Source: Shewanella sp. NIFS-20-20 (GTDB lineage Bacteria > Pseudomonadota > Gammaproteobacteria > Enterobacterales > Shewanellaceae). Taken from it: a stretch of 33,655 nt of DNA. The notes beneath the pieces were generated by a model, which did not search any database, had not been told where the DNA came from, and saw nothing but the letters and a program-made list of their open reading frames with translations. This document shows positions 1 to 7,255 of the stretch, piece after piece (the first letter of the stretch is position 1; every line of letters begins with the position of its first letter). The stretch lies in assembly GCF_019209865.1 (NCBI RefSeq), contig NZ_JAHUTT010000044.1, positions 1 to 33,655 on the forward strand. The letters run 5' to 3'. Made by a program: the position numbers and the translations under genes.

Positions 1-348
1 CCGACCATACAAACCTTTGGCAAAGTCATTAGCTATCGCGTACACAAAGGCAAAGGAACGCTTCAGACGCGTTACTACATCAGCTCCGCCATATTATCGG
101 CTGAAAAATTAGCCTACGCTGCTCGTGGTCATTGGGCTGTTGAAAATCAGCTTCATTGGGTGCTGGATGTGACCATGAATGAGGATGCATGTCAGATTTC
201 TCGGGGCGATGGAGCAGAAAACCTTGCAAGACTGCGGCAGGCTACGGTCAATATTCTCAAAAAAGAACCGAGCAAATTAAGTCTTCGCCGAAAGAGACGC
301 CGAGCGGCAATGGATTCGGCCTATTTAGAAAAACTAATAAATGCTTAA
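1..348 (+). CDS. ISAs1-family transposase, C-terminal part (5' end outside window)
   Basis: The frame is open from base 1 to the stop at 346-348 and encodes about 115 residues. It contains HWAVENQLHWVLDVTMNED, the C-terminal signature of ISAs1-family (H-repeat-associated) DDE transposases, which carries the catalytic Glu. It is followed by the usual RxxxAxxNLARLRQ helix and a basic tail. The N-terminal DD residues lie outside the window, so completeness cannot be judged. The stop lies about 23 bp inside the apparent IS end at 371. The transposase cuts and joins the IS ends. Family assignment is strong; the exact IS name cannot be given. Confidence 0.9.
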   Translation, partial: PTIQTFGKVISYRVHKGKGTLQTRYYISSAILSAEKLAYAARGHWAVENQLHWVLDVTMNEDACQISRGDGAENLARLRQATVNILKKEPSKLSLRRKRRRAAMDSAYLEKLINA

Positions 349-371
349 AAAACATTCACGCTCTTGCCCTG
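1..371 (+). mobile_element. Right end of an ISAs1-family insertion sequence
   Basis: The transposase gene is followed by a short tail ending in CTCTTGCCCTG (361-371). Read from the outside inward this is CAGGGCAAGAG, the type of terminal inverted repeat expected for ISAs1 elements. Directly beyond it, on the opposite strand, a TetR-type coding sequence is cut off. The left end and the target-site duplication are outside the window, so the boundary at 371 is inferred from the repeat-like end and the point where TetR homology stops. Confidence 0.7.
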
Positions 372-547
372 GTCGCCACCGCCACCAATAAATCGGTATC
401 CGTTGGGAAATGATTATATATGGTACCGCGAGAAATCTGACTAGGATGCACCAAATGCGAGCGGCAAAGATCAAATACTTTATGACCTCGCAAGCATTGC
501 TGGGCAATATCAATTAAATACTGCTCCCGCTGCTCCCAACTACTCAT
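372..547 (-). pseudogene. TetR/AcrR-family regulator, N-terminal fragment cut by the IS
   Basis: The ATG at 547 opens a frame whose first 58 or so residues form a TetR-type DNA-binding domain. It ends in the helix-turn-helix signature SRGTIYNHFPTDTDLLVAVAT. The frame then runs into the IS end and stops after four more residues (RARA). The ligand-binding and dimerisation domain is missing, so this should not make a functional repressor. It is divergent from the LysR gene at 644, with about 97 bp between starts. The rest of the gene may lie beyond the left end of the IS. Confidence 0.75.
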
Positions 548-590
548 AAATTACCAATTTTTTATAAATAATTAGTGTCATTCGCTTTAT

Positions 591-602
591 ATTGATATCA
601 AT
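591..602. promoter_or_regulatory. Perfect 12-bp palindrome between divergent regulators
   Basis: ATTGATATCAAT lies in the 96-bp gap between the broken tetR start (547) and the lysR start (644). It could be an operator for either regulator, but a perfect 12-mer can also arise by chance in A+T-rich DNA. It resembles an FNR box only superficially, because the TTGAT and ATCAA half-sites have no 4-bp spacer. Confidence 0.3.
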
Positions 603-643
603 TTACGCAATAATTATTTGTCTATGATTACATTGATTGCCCT

Positions 644-1519
644 ATGGAAAAACTGTATCTTCTGGAAAATTTTATTGCCGTCACAGAAACAACCAGTCTC
701 CGACAAGCGGCACATAATTTAGCAATCCCGCAAATAAAATTACAATCAAATATACATTTAATTGAGAATTTATTAGGTCAGAATCTCATCGAAATACAGG
801 GTGACGTGATAATAATCACACCTCAAGGTGAGAAACTTATCCATTATGCAAAATTGTTGCTATCTCAAGTCAATGATAATAATTCTGTTCATAAATTATC
901 TACCGCATCGACTGAAAACCATTCGATTAATATTAGATTAGGTATGCCGACAGATTATGTGAGTCGATATCTAGATTCATTTTTCTTACTCTTTATTAAA
1001 GCATTCACTAATATTAATCTCATCATAGATACTGATGTCAGCGGCAACCTGTTAGCCAGATTAAACAGGGGGGCATTTGATATCATTATTGCAACCCATT
1101 GGCTCACCCTACCTAACGCTGAAAAGCTATTTGACCGCCATTTTTATTGGGTCACCGCCCTCAATGGGAACGCCCACCAACAACAGGCGATCCCCATCGC
1201 GCTGTATCCTGAAAACTGCCCCATTAGAGTGCAAGTATTTGCTAATCATTCATTAACCATGCCCGCCTTAAATATCGTGTTATCAACACCATCGCCGACC
1301 GCATTGTGCGAAGCGGTTGAGTTGGGTATCGCCGTGGCACCGATTGCGGAATTTCGCATCAATGACAAGATGCAAAAAATCAACCCCCAAGCCTATGGTT
1401 TGCCAGAACTTCCAGTGTTCAATGAATCCATCTATGTCGTCGATAATAATGATTGCCCGCATCGTGAACTGTTAAAGCAGCTACTTAAACACCACCAGCA
1501 ATCACTCACCGTCAAGTAA
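644..1519 (+). CDS. LysR-family transcriptional regulator
   Basis: This 291-residue protein has the length and layout of a LysR regulator. Residues about 3-62 form the winged helix-turn-helix (ENFIAVTETTSLRQAAHNLA, then the recognition helix and a ITPQGEKLI wing). Residues about 95-285 form a periplasmic-binding-protein-like effector domain. The HTH is somewhat diverged from the usual A-A-x-L-x-x-S-Q pattern. No good Shine-Dalgarno precedes the ATG. The gene faces the flavocytochrome operon (1669-3532) convergently, so it is not an obvious divergent regulator of that operon. Its nearest divergent partner was the tetR gene now cut by the IS. The inducer is unknown. Confidence 0.85.
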   Translation: MEKLYLLENFIAVTETTSLRQAAHNLAIPQIKLQSNIHLIENLLGQNLIEIQGDVIIITPQGEKLIHYAKLLLSQVNDNNSVHKLSTASTENHSINIRLGMPTDYVSRYLDSFFLLFIKAFTNINLIIDTDVSGNLLARLNRGAFDIIIATHWLTLPNAEKLFDRHFYWVTALNGNAHQQQAIPIALYPENCPIRVQVFANHSLTMPALNIVLSTPSPTALCEAVELGIAVAPIAEFRINDKMQKINPQAYGLPELPVFNESIYVVDNNDCPHRELLKQLLKHHQQSLTVK

Positions 1520-1610
1520 GGCCGCCCCTCAATAGCGCGTGGACGAGCATGCAACAACTCTCGCCAGCACGCTGCACCTAATCCCCGTCCCGCCAGCATA
1601 AATACGCCAA

Positions 1611-1637
1611 TAAAAAGGCCACCTAGTTAGGTGACCT
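1611..1637 (-). terminator. Rho-independent terminator of the flavocytochrome operon
   Basis: On the minus strand the sequence AGGTCACCT-AACT-AGGTGGCCT forms a 9-bp stem with one G-T wobble and a 4-nt loop. It is followed by TTTTTATT. It sits about 32 bp beyond the stop of the tetraheme cytochrome gene. Confidence 0.8.
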
Positions 1638-1668
1638 TGATGGTGAGTAAACTCGCGTTTAGTTCAGC

Positions 1669-2022
1669 TTAGCCTTTGAACTTTTCATATTTGAAGGTGT
1701 GGCAATCTAAACAAAGCGGTTGATATGTTTCTGCTTTTTTATGCTCTGAGTGACACTCAATACAAGGCAACTCTTTACCATAATGCAGGTTGTTATGCGG
1801 ATTCTGCCATTCTTCATCACCGCTACGCTTGGTTGTTTCGGCTAAGTCATCCACATCATGACATTGCAGACAAGATTGATCCGAAGGGAAAGATTTCAGT
1901 CCCTGATCATGACAGTCTTTACAGTTAAACCCATCATGCCACTCTTGAATATCATTGGCGAAGGCACCGGTGCTGGTACTCAGAACAAAGACTGCCAAAG
2001 CGAAATATTTAACCAGTTTCAT
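1669..2022 (-). CDS. Periplasmic tetraheme cytochrome c subunit of a split flavocytochrome c
   Basis: This 117-residue protein has a Sec signal peptide (cleavage near FANDIQ, residue 22-23) and four CXXCH heme sites at residues 34-38, 51-55, 87-91 and 104-108. It matches the stand-alone version of the tetraheme domain that is fused to the flavin domain in Shewanella fumarate reductase FccA. The ATG lies 4 nt after the TAA of the flavin-subunit gene, and its Shine-Dalgarno (AAAGGA) overlaps that stop, so the two are translationally linked. It should pass electrons from the periplasmic cytochrome pool to the flavin subunit. A terminator follows at 1611-1637. Confidence 0.9.
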   Translation of the reverse strand: MKLVKYFALAVFVLSTSTGAFANDIQEWHDGFNCKDCHDQGLKSFPSDQSCLQCHDVDDLAETTKRSGDEEWQNPHNNLHYGKELPCIECHSEHKKAETYQPLCLDCHTFKYEKFKG

Positions 2023-2026
2023 TTGC

Positions 2027-3532
2027 TTATCCTTTCATCACATTACGGCCAGCGGTCATACCCATGACCATACATTCTGGAATAGAGCAGGACCCCAAAC
2101 GAGACACACCATGGATACCGCCAGTGACCTCACCTGCAGCAAACAAACCTTTAATCTGCTCGCCTGACATGCTGTCCAATACCTCAGCTTGACTATTTAC
2201 CTGAACACCACCCTGACAGTAGTGAGCCTTAGGCCACAAGCGCACAACCGTGTAAGGCGCCTTGATATATTTATCTTTGGCCATATCCATAATCTTGCCA
2301 AACTGAGGATCTTTGCCCGCCTTCACATAGCCGTTGTACTCGTCAACTTGCCGCTCTAACGCCTGCAAAGGAATATCAAAACGCTCTGCAATTTCTTTCA
2401 ACGAATCAAACTTCCAACCCACGTTGTACTTAAGTACTTTTTTACAGTTTGGATGCTGGCTAGCATGCTCATAACTGGTGATCATGATTGGAGGGCGCGG
2501 GTTCCCTTGGGCATCACGACACTTAAGCTGTGCATCGGCACGCGTCTTACGGTCGGCAATCTCGTCCATAAAGCGTTTACCTGTCGCACAATTAATGGCG
2601 ACTGAGTGCGGGAAGTTATAAATGGAGTAGTTAGACACATAACCAAAGCCGCCTTCATCTGGTGACGCCCATGGACCCGACTGAATGTGCGCTAAATGCA
2701 CAGGAACCGCCCCGAGCTTGAACATGGCTAACATGCCTTCGCCGGTAGAACCTTCAACGTTAGTACAGCCCACTTCGTGATTTAGCGTAGGATCTTGTGC
2801 CATACGCAACTTAATGTTCTGCGCAAAACCACCGGTCGCCATGATCACGCCCCGATTAGCGTTAACCTTGATCACCTTGCCAGAGTCTTCCTTGCCAAAG
2901 TAATAGCCTTCGCGAATATTCACGCCCACCACTTCATTGTTGGCATTCACAATAAAGCCTTCAAACTTAGCGCGATTCTGGGTAACAGCTCCCTCTTTAC
3001 GAGCAAGTTTCAGCAGCGGCTGGGTAATACCTGCACCACAACTCACACTGGTTTGATAGGTACGGGCTACCGAGTGGCCGCCCAGCTGTTGCAGATAAGG
3101 ATGATATTCAGCACCGGCATCAATAGTCAGTTGCAACGCTTCAGCAGCATGGGTGGCTACGTGCCGCAGCAAGGCTTCATCGGCGATACCACGACCGGCA
3201 GCCAGCTGATCCTGCACCATGGTCTCGATGGAGTCGTTGACGCCCTCTTTGGCCTGCATTGGCGTATTAGGTGCGGCAAACAAACCACCGTTAATCGCAG
3301 AGTTACCTCCGAACATCGACAGTTTTTCATAAATGATCACATCTTTAGCGCCATGACGTTTCGCTTCAATGGCCGCGGATAAACCCGCAAAGCCCGAGCC
3401 GATAATAACAACGTCATAGGTTTTATCGAATGTAGCCTCTGTGTCGCACACAGATGCAGAGAAGGCTGCTGGGGCGGTGCTTAATGTGATAGCACCAACA
3501 CCGGCCATCTTTAAAAAATTACGTCTTTCCAT
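2027..3532 (-). CDS. Tat-exported flavocytochrome c flavin subunit (fumarate reductase/succinate dehydrogenase flavoprotein family), substrate unknown
   Basis: A twin-arginine signal (ERRNFLKMAGVGAI) precedes a Rossmann FAD site (YDVVIIGSGFAGLSAAIEAK, residues 41-60 counted from the upstream ATG at 3538) and a full-length fumarate-reductase-type flavin domain. I chose the second ATG at 3532 because the GAAGGA Shine-Dalgarno is well spaced from it, but abuts the ATG at 3538. By eye, the catalytic Arg of FccA maps to R330 (DEIADR) and the substrate-binding Arg near the C-terminus to R480 (HGVSRLG). The FccA HHTMGG motif is HYCQGG (439-444), and the His of its QAHPT motif appears to be Gly (QSGP). 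This is therefore probably a reductase for an unsaturated organic acid other than fumarate. It is transcribed with the tetraheme subunit. Confidence 0.88.
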   Translation of the reverse strand: MERRNFLKMAGVGAITLSTAPAAFSASVCDTEATFDKTYDVVIIGSGFAGLSAAIEAKRHGAKDVIIYEKLSMFGGNSAINGGLFAAPNTPMQAKEGVNDSIETMVQDQLAAGRGIADEALLRHVATHAAEALQLTIDAGAEYHPYLQQLGGHSVARTYQTSVSCGAGITQPLLKLARKEGAVTQNRAKFEGFIVNANNEVVGVNIREGYYFGKEDSGKVIKVNANRGVIMATGGFAQNIKLRMAQDPTLNHEVGCTNVEGSTGEGMLAMFKLGAVPVHLAHIQSGPWASPDEGGFGYVSNYSIYNFPHSVAINCATGKRFMDEIADRKTRADAQLKCRDAQGNPRPPIMITSYEHASQHPNCKKVLKYNVGWKFDSLKEIAERFDIPLQALERQVDEYNGYVKAGKDPQFGKIMDMAKDKYIKAPYTVVRLWPKAHYCQGGVQVNSQAEVLDSMSGEQIKGLFAAGEVTGGIHGVSRLGSCSIPECMVMGMTAGRNVMKG

Positions 3533-3753
3533 GATCATCCTTCGATATCAGAAGTAATATGCAACTTAGTAATGAAATTATTTATTGTATTTAATTGCCA
3601 ATAATTCATTTGCGCCTAAGCCAAGCTTACTGTCGTCGCGTATCGATTTGATTAATCCAACACTAATATCGCTAAGCCATCTAGATCAGAGGCTGATGAT
3701 TTATCATGAACTCAATCTTCAATTAAAAATTGTTTCATCATGACTATCAGAGC

Positions 3754-3778
3754 GATCGTTAATTCACTGATAACGATC
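3754..3778. repeat. Perfect 8-bp inverted repeat with 9-bp spacer
   Basis: GATCGTTA (3754-3761) is matched by TAACGATC (3771-3778). The spacing of centres fits a dimeric regulator site or a small stem-loop. It lies about 220 bp upstream of the flavoprotein start. No T-tract follows on either strand, so it is unlikely to be a terminator. Confidence 0.5.
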
Positions 3779-3832
3779 AATGAGCAATACATTATTCGAC
3801 ATAACAGTTAACCTGCTTAAGTAATAAAGAAT

Positions 3833-3852
3833 ACCTTTGGAATGACTTCCAA
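3833..3852. promoter_or_regulatory. Palindrome, left copy of an inverted pair
   Basis: ACCTTTGGAA-TGAC-TTCCAA contains the perfect palindrome TTGGAA-N4-TTCCAA. A second copy in opposite orientation lies at 3953-3972, and both share the outer extension ACCTTTGGAA. The pair may be operators for one dimeric regulator or the ends of a small mobile element. Confidence 0.5.
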
Positions 3853-3952
3853 GCTGAGATAGACGATTTAAGATCTAGCTTTTAAATTATTTAGATTATC
3901 AAAGTAAGGATTTCATCAAAAAAACAGTCAAAAACATCTACGCGCTAGCGAA

Positions 3953-3972
3953 TTGGAATAACTTCCAAAGGT
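3953..3972. promoter_or_regulatory. Palindrome, right copy of an inverted pair
   Basis: TTGGAA-TAAC-TTCCAAAGGT is the reverse-oriented partner of the site at 3833-3852. The reverse complement reads ACCTTTGGAA-GTTA-TTCCAA. The two copies enclose 100 bp of A+T-rich DNA without a gene. Confidence 0.5.
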
Positions 3973-4109
3973 TAATATTGGCAATGACAATCAAGTTTTT
4001 ATCTATCAGGTCTCTAGGCCGCAACCGACACCGCTGGCACACCGCGCCTTCGCAGGTGGCCGTAAACTGGTTATAATCGTGCAAATAATCTCGCCAGATG
4101 ACTAACATA

Positions 4110-4571
4110 ATGCTTCACATTGCTTTGTATGAACCTGAAATTGCCCCGAATACGGGCAACATCATGCGCTTGTGTGCCAACAATGGCTGCAAGCTCCACC
4201 TGATTGAACCGTTAGGATTTGATCTTGAAGAGAAGAAGCTCAGACGAGCAGGCTTGGATTATCGGGATATGACCAATGTCGTGCGTCACGCCAATTTTGA
4301 CGCCTTCCTTGAGGCGGTGGCAGGCAAGCGTATTTTAGCCTGCACCACCAAGGGCAGTCGCCCGCACAGTGATTTAGCGTATCACGCCGATGATGTCCTG
4401 CTTTTTGGCCCCGAAACCCGCGGGCTGCCCATGAGCATTATTGACAGTATCAGTGCGGATCTGCGCTTACGCATTCCCATGCTGCCTGAGAGTCGTAGCC
4501 TAAATTTATCTAATTCAGTGGCGATTATTAGCTATGAAGCATTAAGGCAACTGGGATATCCCGGCTGCTAA
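4110..4571 (+). CDS. trmL: tRNA (cytidine/uridine-34 2'-O)-methyltransferase TrmL (YibK-type SPOUT enzyme)
   Basis: The protein starts [20 protein letters not shown], which is the standard N-terminus of TrmL. It contains the SPOUT trefoil-knot motifs [11 protein letters not shown] and [19 protein letters not shown], which bind S-adenosylmethionine. TrmL methylates the ribose of the wobble base in leucine tRNAs. An upstream in-frame ATG at 4098 would add four residues. The family N-terminus favours 4110, although neither start has a clear Shine-Dalgarno. The length (153 residues) fits the family. It stands alone between the long intergenic region and a convergent gene. Confidence 0.93.
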   Translation: MLHIALYEPEIAPNTGNIMRLCANNGCKLHLIEPLGFDLEEKKLRRAGLDYRDMTNVVRHANFDAFLEAVAGKRILACTTKGSRPHSDLAYHADDVLLFGPETRGLPMSIIDSISADLRLRIPMLPESRSLNLSNSVAIISYEALRQLGYPGC

Positions 4572-4600
4572 TCAGCGCCATCATCTCTGCCTAGCATCGC

Positions 4601-5146
4601 TTATTTGCTGGTGCTTGGCAGCAGATCGAGACTCAGAAATACTTGATAATGGTTGGAATCATCATCGAGGTACTGCAATTGATGCTGCCATTGCCAACCG
4701 GTGGCTAACGGCAAAAAGATTAATTTCAACAAGCTTTCGCGACCGTTAACCTCAGTCACCCCTAAAAAAGAAAAGCCGTCGCCATAAGGGTATAAGCTCA
4801 TTGCCATGTCGCGATTAACGTTTGCCCCCTCTTGTTTCTGTAGTTGTATTTGTCCATTTTTTTCAACAAACCACCAGGTTTGTGAAGCCATATCGGAGGC
4901 TAAGGTGGTCATGATGACTAACTGGCGGCGATCTAAGGAACACATCGCCTGCACATGTGCCAGCTCATAGCGACGGACATTGCTGGCAGCAGGCCCCGAC
5001 CACTGACCTGCTAGTGTGTGACAAACTGAGCTAAATTCAATCCCATAGGCATTAGGTACAAGACTCAGCAGCAATAAACTGCCACCCACAGATAAATTGC
5101 GGTGATTAAAATAGTTCGATATCGTCTTTAGGCGCGTCTTGATCAT
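4601..5146 (-). CDS. Uncharacterised exported protein
   Basis: From the ATG at 5146 the product is about 181 residues. It has a long basic n-region followed by a hydrophobic stretch (LSVGGSLLLLSLVPNAYG, then IEFSS), which looks like a Sec signal peptide. The rest has many aromatic residues and a predicted beta character (QTWWFVEK, WQWQHQLQYL), so a small periplasmic beta-sandwich is possible. The frame is open further upstream, but that would deepen the overlap with the preceding gene. Even from 5146 the two genes overlap by 41 bp in different frames. No Shine-Dalgarno is evident, so the start is uncertain. No family recognised. Confidence 0.6.
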   Translation of the reverse strand: MIKTRLKTISNYFNHRNLSVGGSLLLLSLVPNAYGIEFSSVCHTLAGQWSGPAASNVRRYELAHVQAMCSLDRRQLVIMTTLASDMASQTWWFVEKNGQIQLQKQEGANVNRDMAMSLYPYGDGFSFLGVTEVNGRESLLKLIFLPLATGWQWQHQLQYLDDDSNHYQVFLSLDLLPSTSK

Positions 5147-5681
5147 TTCGATAAACCGCCAAGGCTTCGGCAAGTGGAGTTCCTTGCAGCACAAGATCGA
5201 ACATTTTACGTTCACATTCAAGCGAATAACTTAATTTTATTTCAGCTTGCACATCTTCCCAGCAATGACGATTAAGGCGCTTCACCGGATCCATCAATAC
5301 CTTTTCGGTCAGCTCAAGCCCATGCACCACATGTTCTAGTCGCTGCGATAAGCGGTCGTAAAATTGGAATGCCATAATGCCTTGATCAATTTGCGCTTCA
5401 AGTACTTTTCCGTGGGTTTTTACGGCTTGCGGGGTGGCAGGGTTGTTTTCTAGGAAACTGTTCATTTGTCTAAGGTGGGCTGCCATCAGGGTGAAGTATT
5501 CGCCAAGGCCGGTGACATTGTGATCGCCATCTGAAAGGGTTAACTCAATTTGCGCCATAGAAACCAAAATCATTTTTACGGTTTCATGAACATGCAGCCA
5601 ACTGACCATGGTGCACAATTCTTCGTCCCCCTCTTGAATCATGCTCGGCTCAGCTTGCTCCTGTGGTTTATTCATCGCCAT
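5106..5681 (-). CDS. Uncharacterised helical cytoplasmic protein, possibly chemotaxis-linked
   Basis: This 191-residue protein has no signal peptide or membrane segment. The start is supported by an AGGGAAG Shine-Dalgarno 6-7 nt upstream of the ATG. The sequence looks almost wholly helical, with a central segment IMAFQFYDRLSQRLEHVVHG and an acidic C-terminus ending DDIELF. The helix-rich layout with FQ(F/D)xDxxxQR-like spacing faintly recalls CheZ-like proteins, but this is only an impression. Its 3' end overlaps the next gene by 41 bp, so the two are probably co-transcribed. Confidence 0.7.
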   Translation of the reverse strand: MAMNKPQEQAEPSMIQEGDEELCTMVSWLHVHETVKMILVSMAQIELTLSDGDHNVTGLGEYFTLMAAHLRQMNSFLENNPATPQAVKTHGKVLEAQIDQGIMAFQFYDRLSQRLEHVVHGLELTEKVLMDPVKRLNRHCWEDVQAEIKLSYSLECERKMFDLVLQGTPLAEALAVYRNDQDAPKDDIELF

Positions 5682-5773
5682 AAGTATCTTCCCTGTTTAC
5701 TCACTGAAATTGTTATCTACACCGAGGTATACCAATAAGTGTAGAACAGCATTGGTAAAACGAGAGAAATCCA

Positions 5774-5800
5774 AATAAAAACCCACCATTTAGGTGGGTT
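5774..5800 (-). terminator. Rho-independent terminator after the M16 peptidase operon
   Basis: On the minus strand AACCCACC-TAAAT-GGTGGGTT forms an 8-bp perfect stem followed by TTTATTTGG. It lies 25 bp beyond the stop of the lipoprotein M16 gene and separates it from the gene starting at 5681. Confidence 0.85.
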
Positions 5801-5824
5801 GGCTGAACGCAAACACTGAGTAGA

Positions 5825-7255
5825 TTAACGGCTAAAGCCGACATCCTCGATGCTGATCTGAGTGACTTCGCCATATTTGGCCGCAATCTCACGAATATCA
5901 TCCGCCTTACCTATTAGGACAAACTGTAAGTTGGTCTGCGGGAAATATTGCTGAATTAAGCGCGCCGAACCTTGGAGATCTAACTCATCAACTTGCTTTT
6001 CAAAGTTATTAATAAATGATGCATCAAAGTCATAGAGATACATGGTCGCCATGAGATATGCCAATTGGCCACTGGTTTCATACTGGGGCGGAAATTGGCC
6101 TTTCACATAAGATTTGGCTGAATCTAAGGTTGCCTGATCTATGCCTTGTTGCCACAGCCTTGCGTAAGTTGCCAACGCCAAATCAATGGCTTGCTCAGTG
6201 GTCGATGTCTTAGTGAAAGTGCTCAGTCGAAATGAGCCCCCCGCTTTATTGGCCGCAAAACCCGAACGTGCACCATAAGTCAGACCACTATTAACCCTTA
6301 ACTCATCATTTAACCAGGAGGTAAAGCGCCCCCCCAAAATGGTATTGATCACTTGCAGTGATACATAATCAGGATTATCCCGACTAATCCCTAAGCCACC
6401 AATCACAAATGTCGTTTCAATCGCATCGGGCTTATCCACCAGCAACACTTGCGCTTTCGTGGGTGCGCCTATTGCGGCTAATGGCTCGACTGGCGCGGCA
6501 GAGCTTGCCTGCCAGTCAGCAAACAACTGCCCCAAATACGCCTTCATTACCACGGGGTCAAAATCCCCGGCAATCGCTAACGCAGTATTACTGGGCTGAT
6601 AAAACTGTTGATGGAATTGTTGGACCTGCTGACGTGTGATGGCCTGCAAGGAGTTGGCATCGCCAGAGCTTGCATTTCCGTAGGGATGTTCACCAAACAA
6701 TTGCGCCACAAAATAATTATTTATCACTGCCCGCGGGCTTTCTTTAGCCTGAGCCAAACTGGCAACTTGCTGCTGTTGTAGCTTAGTAAATTCACTGGCA
6801 TCAAAACTTGGCGCCACCAATATCGACTTTAACAAGGGCAACATCACTTTGGCATCTTTCGCCATAAAGTCCATGCTGATAAAACTGCCCTCAACGCCCG
6901 CATCAGCTTGCAAACTGGCACCCAGTGAGTCGACCAATAATTCGGTGTCTTGTTTGGATTTAAGGCCATTGCCTAATAGCAAACTATTGGCGGTCAAAGA
7001 AGCCAAACCGGCTTGACTATCTTGAACACTTCCGGCGCGCACCACGGCGTTGACTGTAATTAATGGCACTTCGTGCTGCGGCATTAACATTAAGGTCAAG
7101 CCATTGTTTAAGGTCAGGGTTTCATAGGCTGGCATCACAAAAGCCGGGCTTGATACCGCTGGGGTTGCGGTGGGCTTTGGCGCCGTGCTACATGCAACTA
7201 AGGTCATTGCCACGGTGAGCGAGGCCGTGATCATGGCGAATTTTTTGTTGATCAT
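5825..7255 (-). CDS. M16-family lipoprotein, catalytically inactive partner subunit
   Basis: This 476-residue protein begins with a lipoprotein signal (TVAMTLVACST, modified Cys at about residue 22). It has the two-lobed M16 fold, but the HXXEH zinc motif is absent: the equivalent stretch reads GLASLTANSLLLGNG. The C-terminal lobe keeps the substrate-contact motif NSGLTYGARSGF. This is the pattern of the non-catalytic subunit in heterodimeric M16 peptidases. Its ATG overlaps the stop of the upstream active subunit by 4 bp (ATGA), which favours equimolar synthesis and complex formation. It should be anchored to the inner or outer membrane on the periplasmic side. The substrate is unknown. Confidence 0.88.
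   Translation of the reverse strand: MINKKFAMITASLTVAMTLVACSTAPKPTATPAVSSPAFVMPAYETLTLNNGLTLMLMPQHEVPLITVNAVVRAGSVQDSQAGLASLTANSLLLGNGLKSKQDTELLVDSLGASLQADAGVEGSFISMDFMAKDAKVMLPLLKSILVAPSFDASEFTKLQQQQVASLAQAKESPRAVINNYFVAQLFGEHPYGNASSGDANSLQAITRQQVQQFHQQFYQPSNTALAIAGDFDPVVMKAYLGQLFADWQASSAAPVEPLAAIGAPTKAQVLLVDKPDAIETTFVIGGLGISRDNPDYVSLQVINTILGGRFTSWLNDELRVNSGLTYGARSGFAANKAGGSFRLSTFTKTSTTEQAIDLALATYARLWQQGIDQATLDSAKSYVKGQFPPQYETSGQLAYLMATMYLYDFDASFINNFEKQVDELDLQGSARLIQQYFPQTNLQFVLIGKADDIREIAAKYGEVTQISIEDVGFSR

Larger units (their letters stand above)
3539..4097. other. Long intergenic region with paired palindromes
   Basis: I see no convincing gene in these 560 bp between the flavocytochrome start and trmL. 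The region is A+T-rich and should hold the promoter of the flavocytochrome operon and of trmL. It contains three distinct inverted repeats, listed separately. No clear CRP-type TGTGA-N6-TCACA site was seen. Confidence 0.7.

Noticed and set aside
591..602. FNR box reading of ATTGATATCAAT
   Set aside because: FNR sites need TTGAT-N4-ATCAA. Here the half-sites touch, so I list it only as a palindrome.
2795..3382. 195-codon plus-strand frame inside the flavoprotein gene
   Set aside because: It is fully antisense to a well-supported flavoprotein, with no ribosome site and no recognisable domain.
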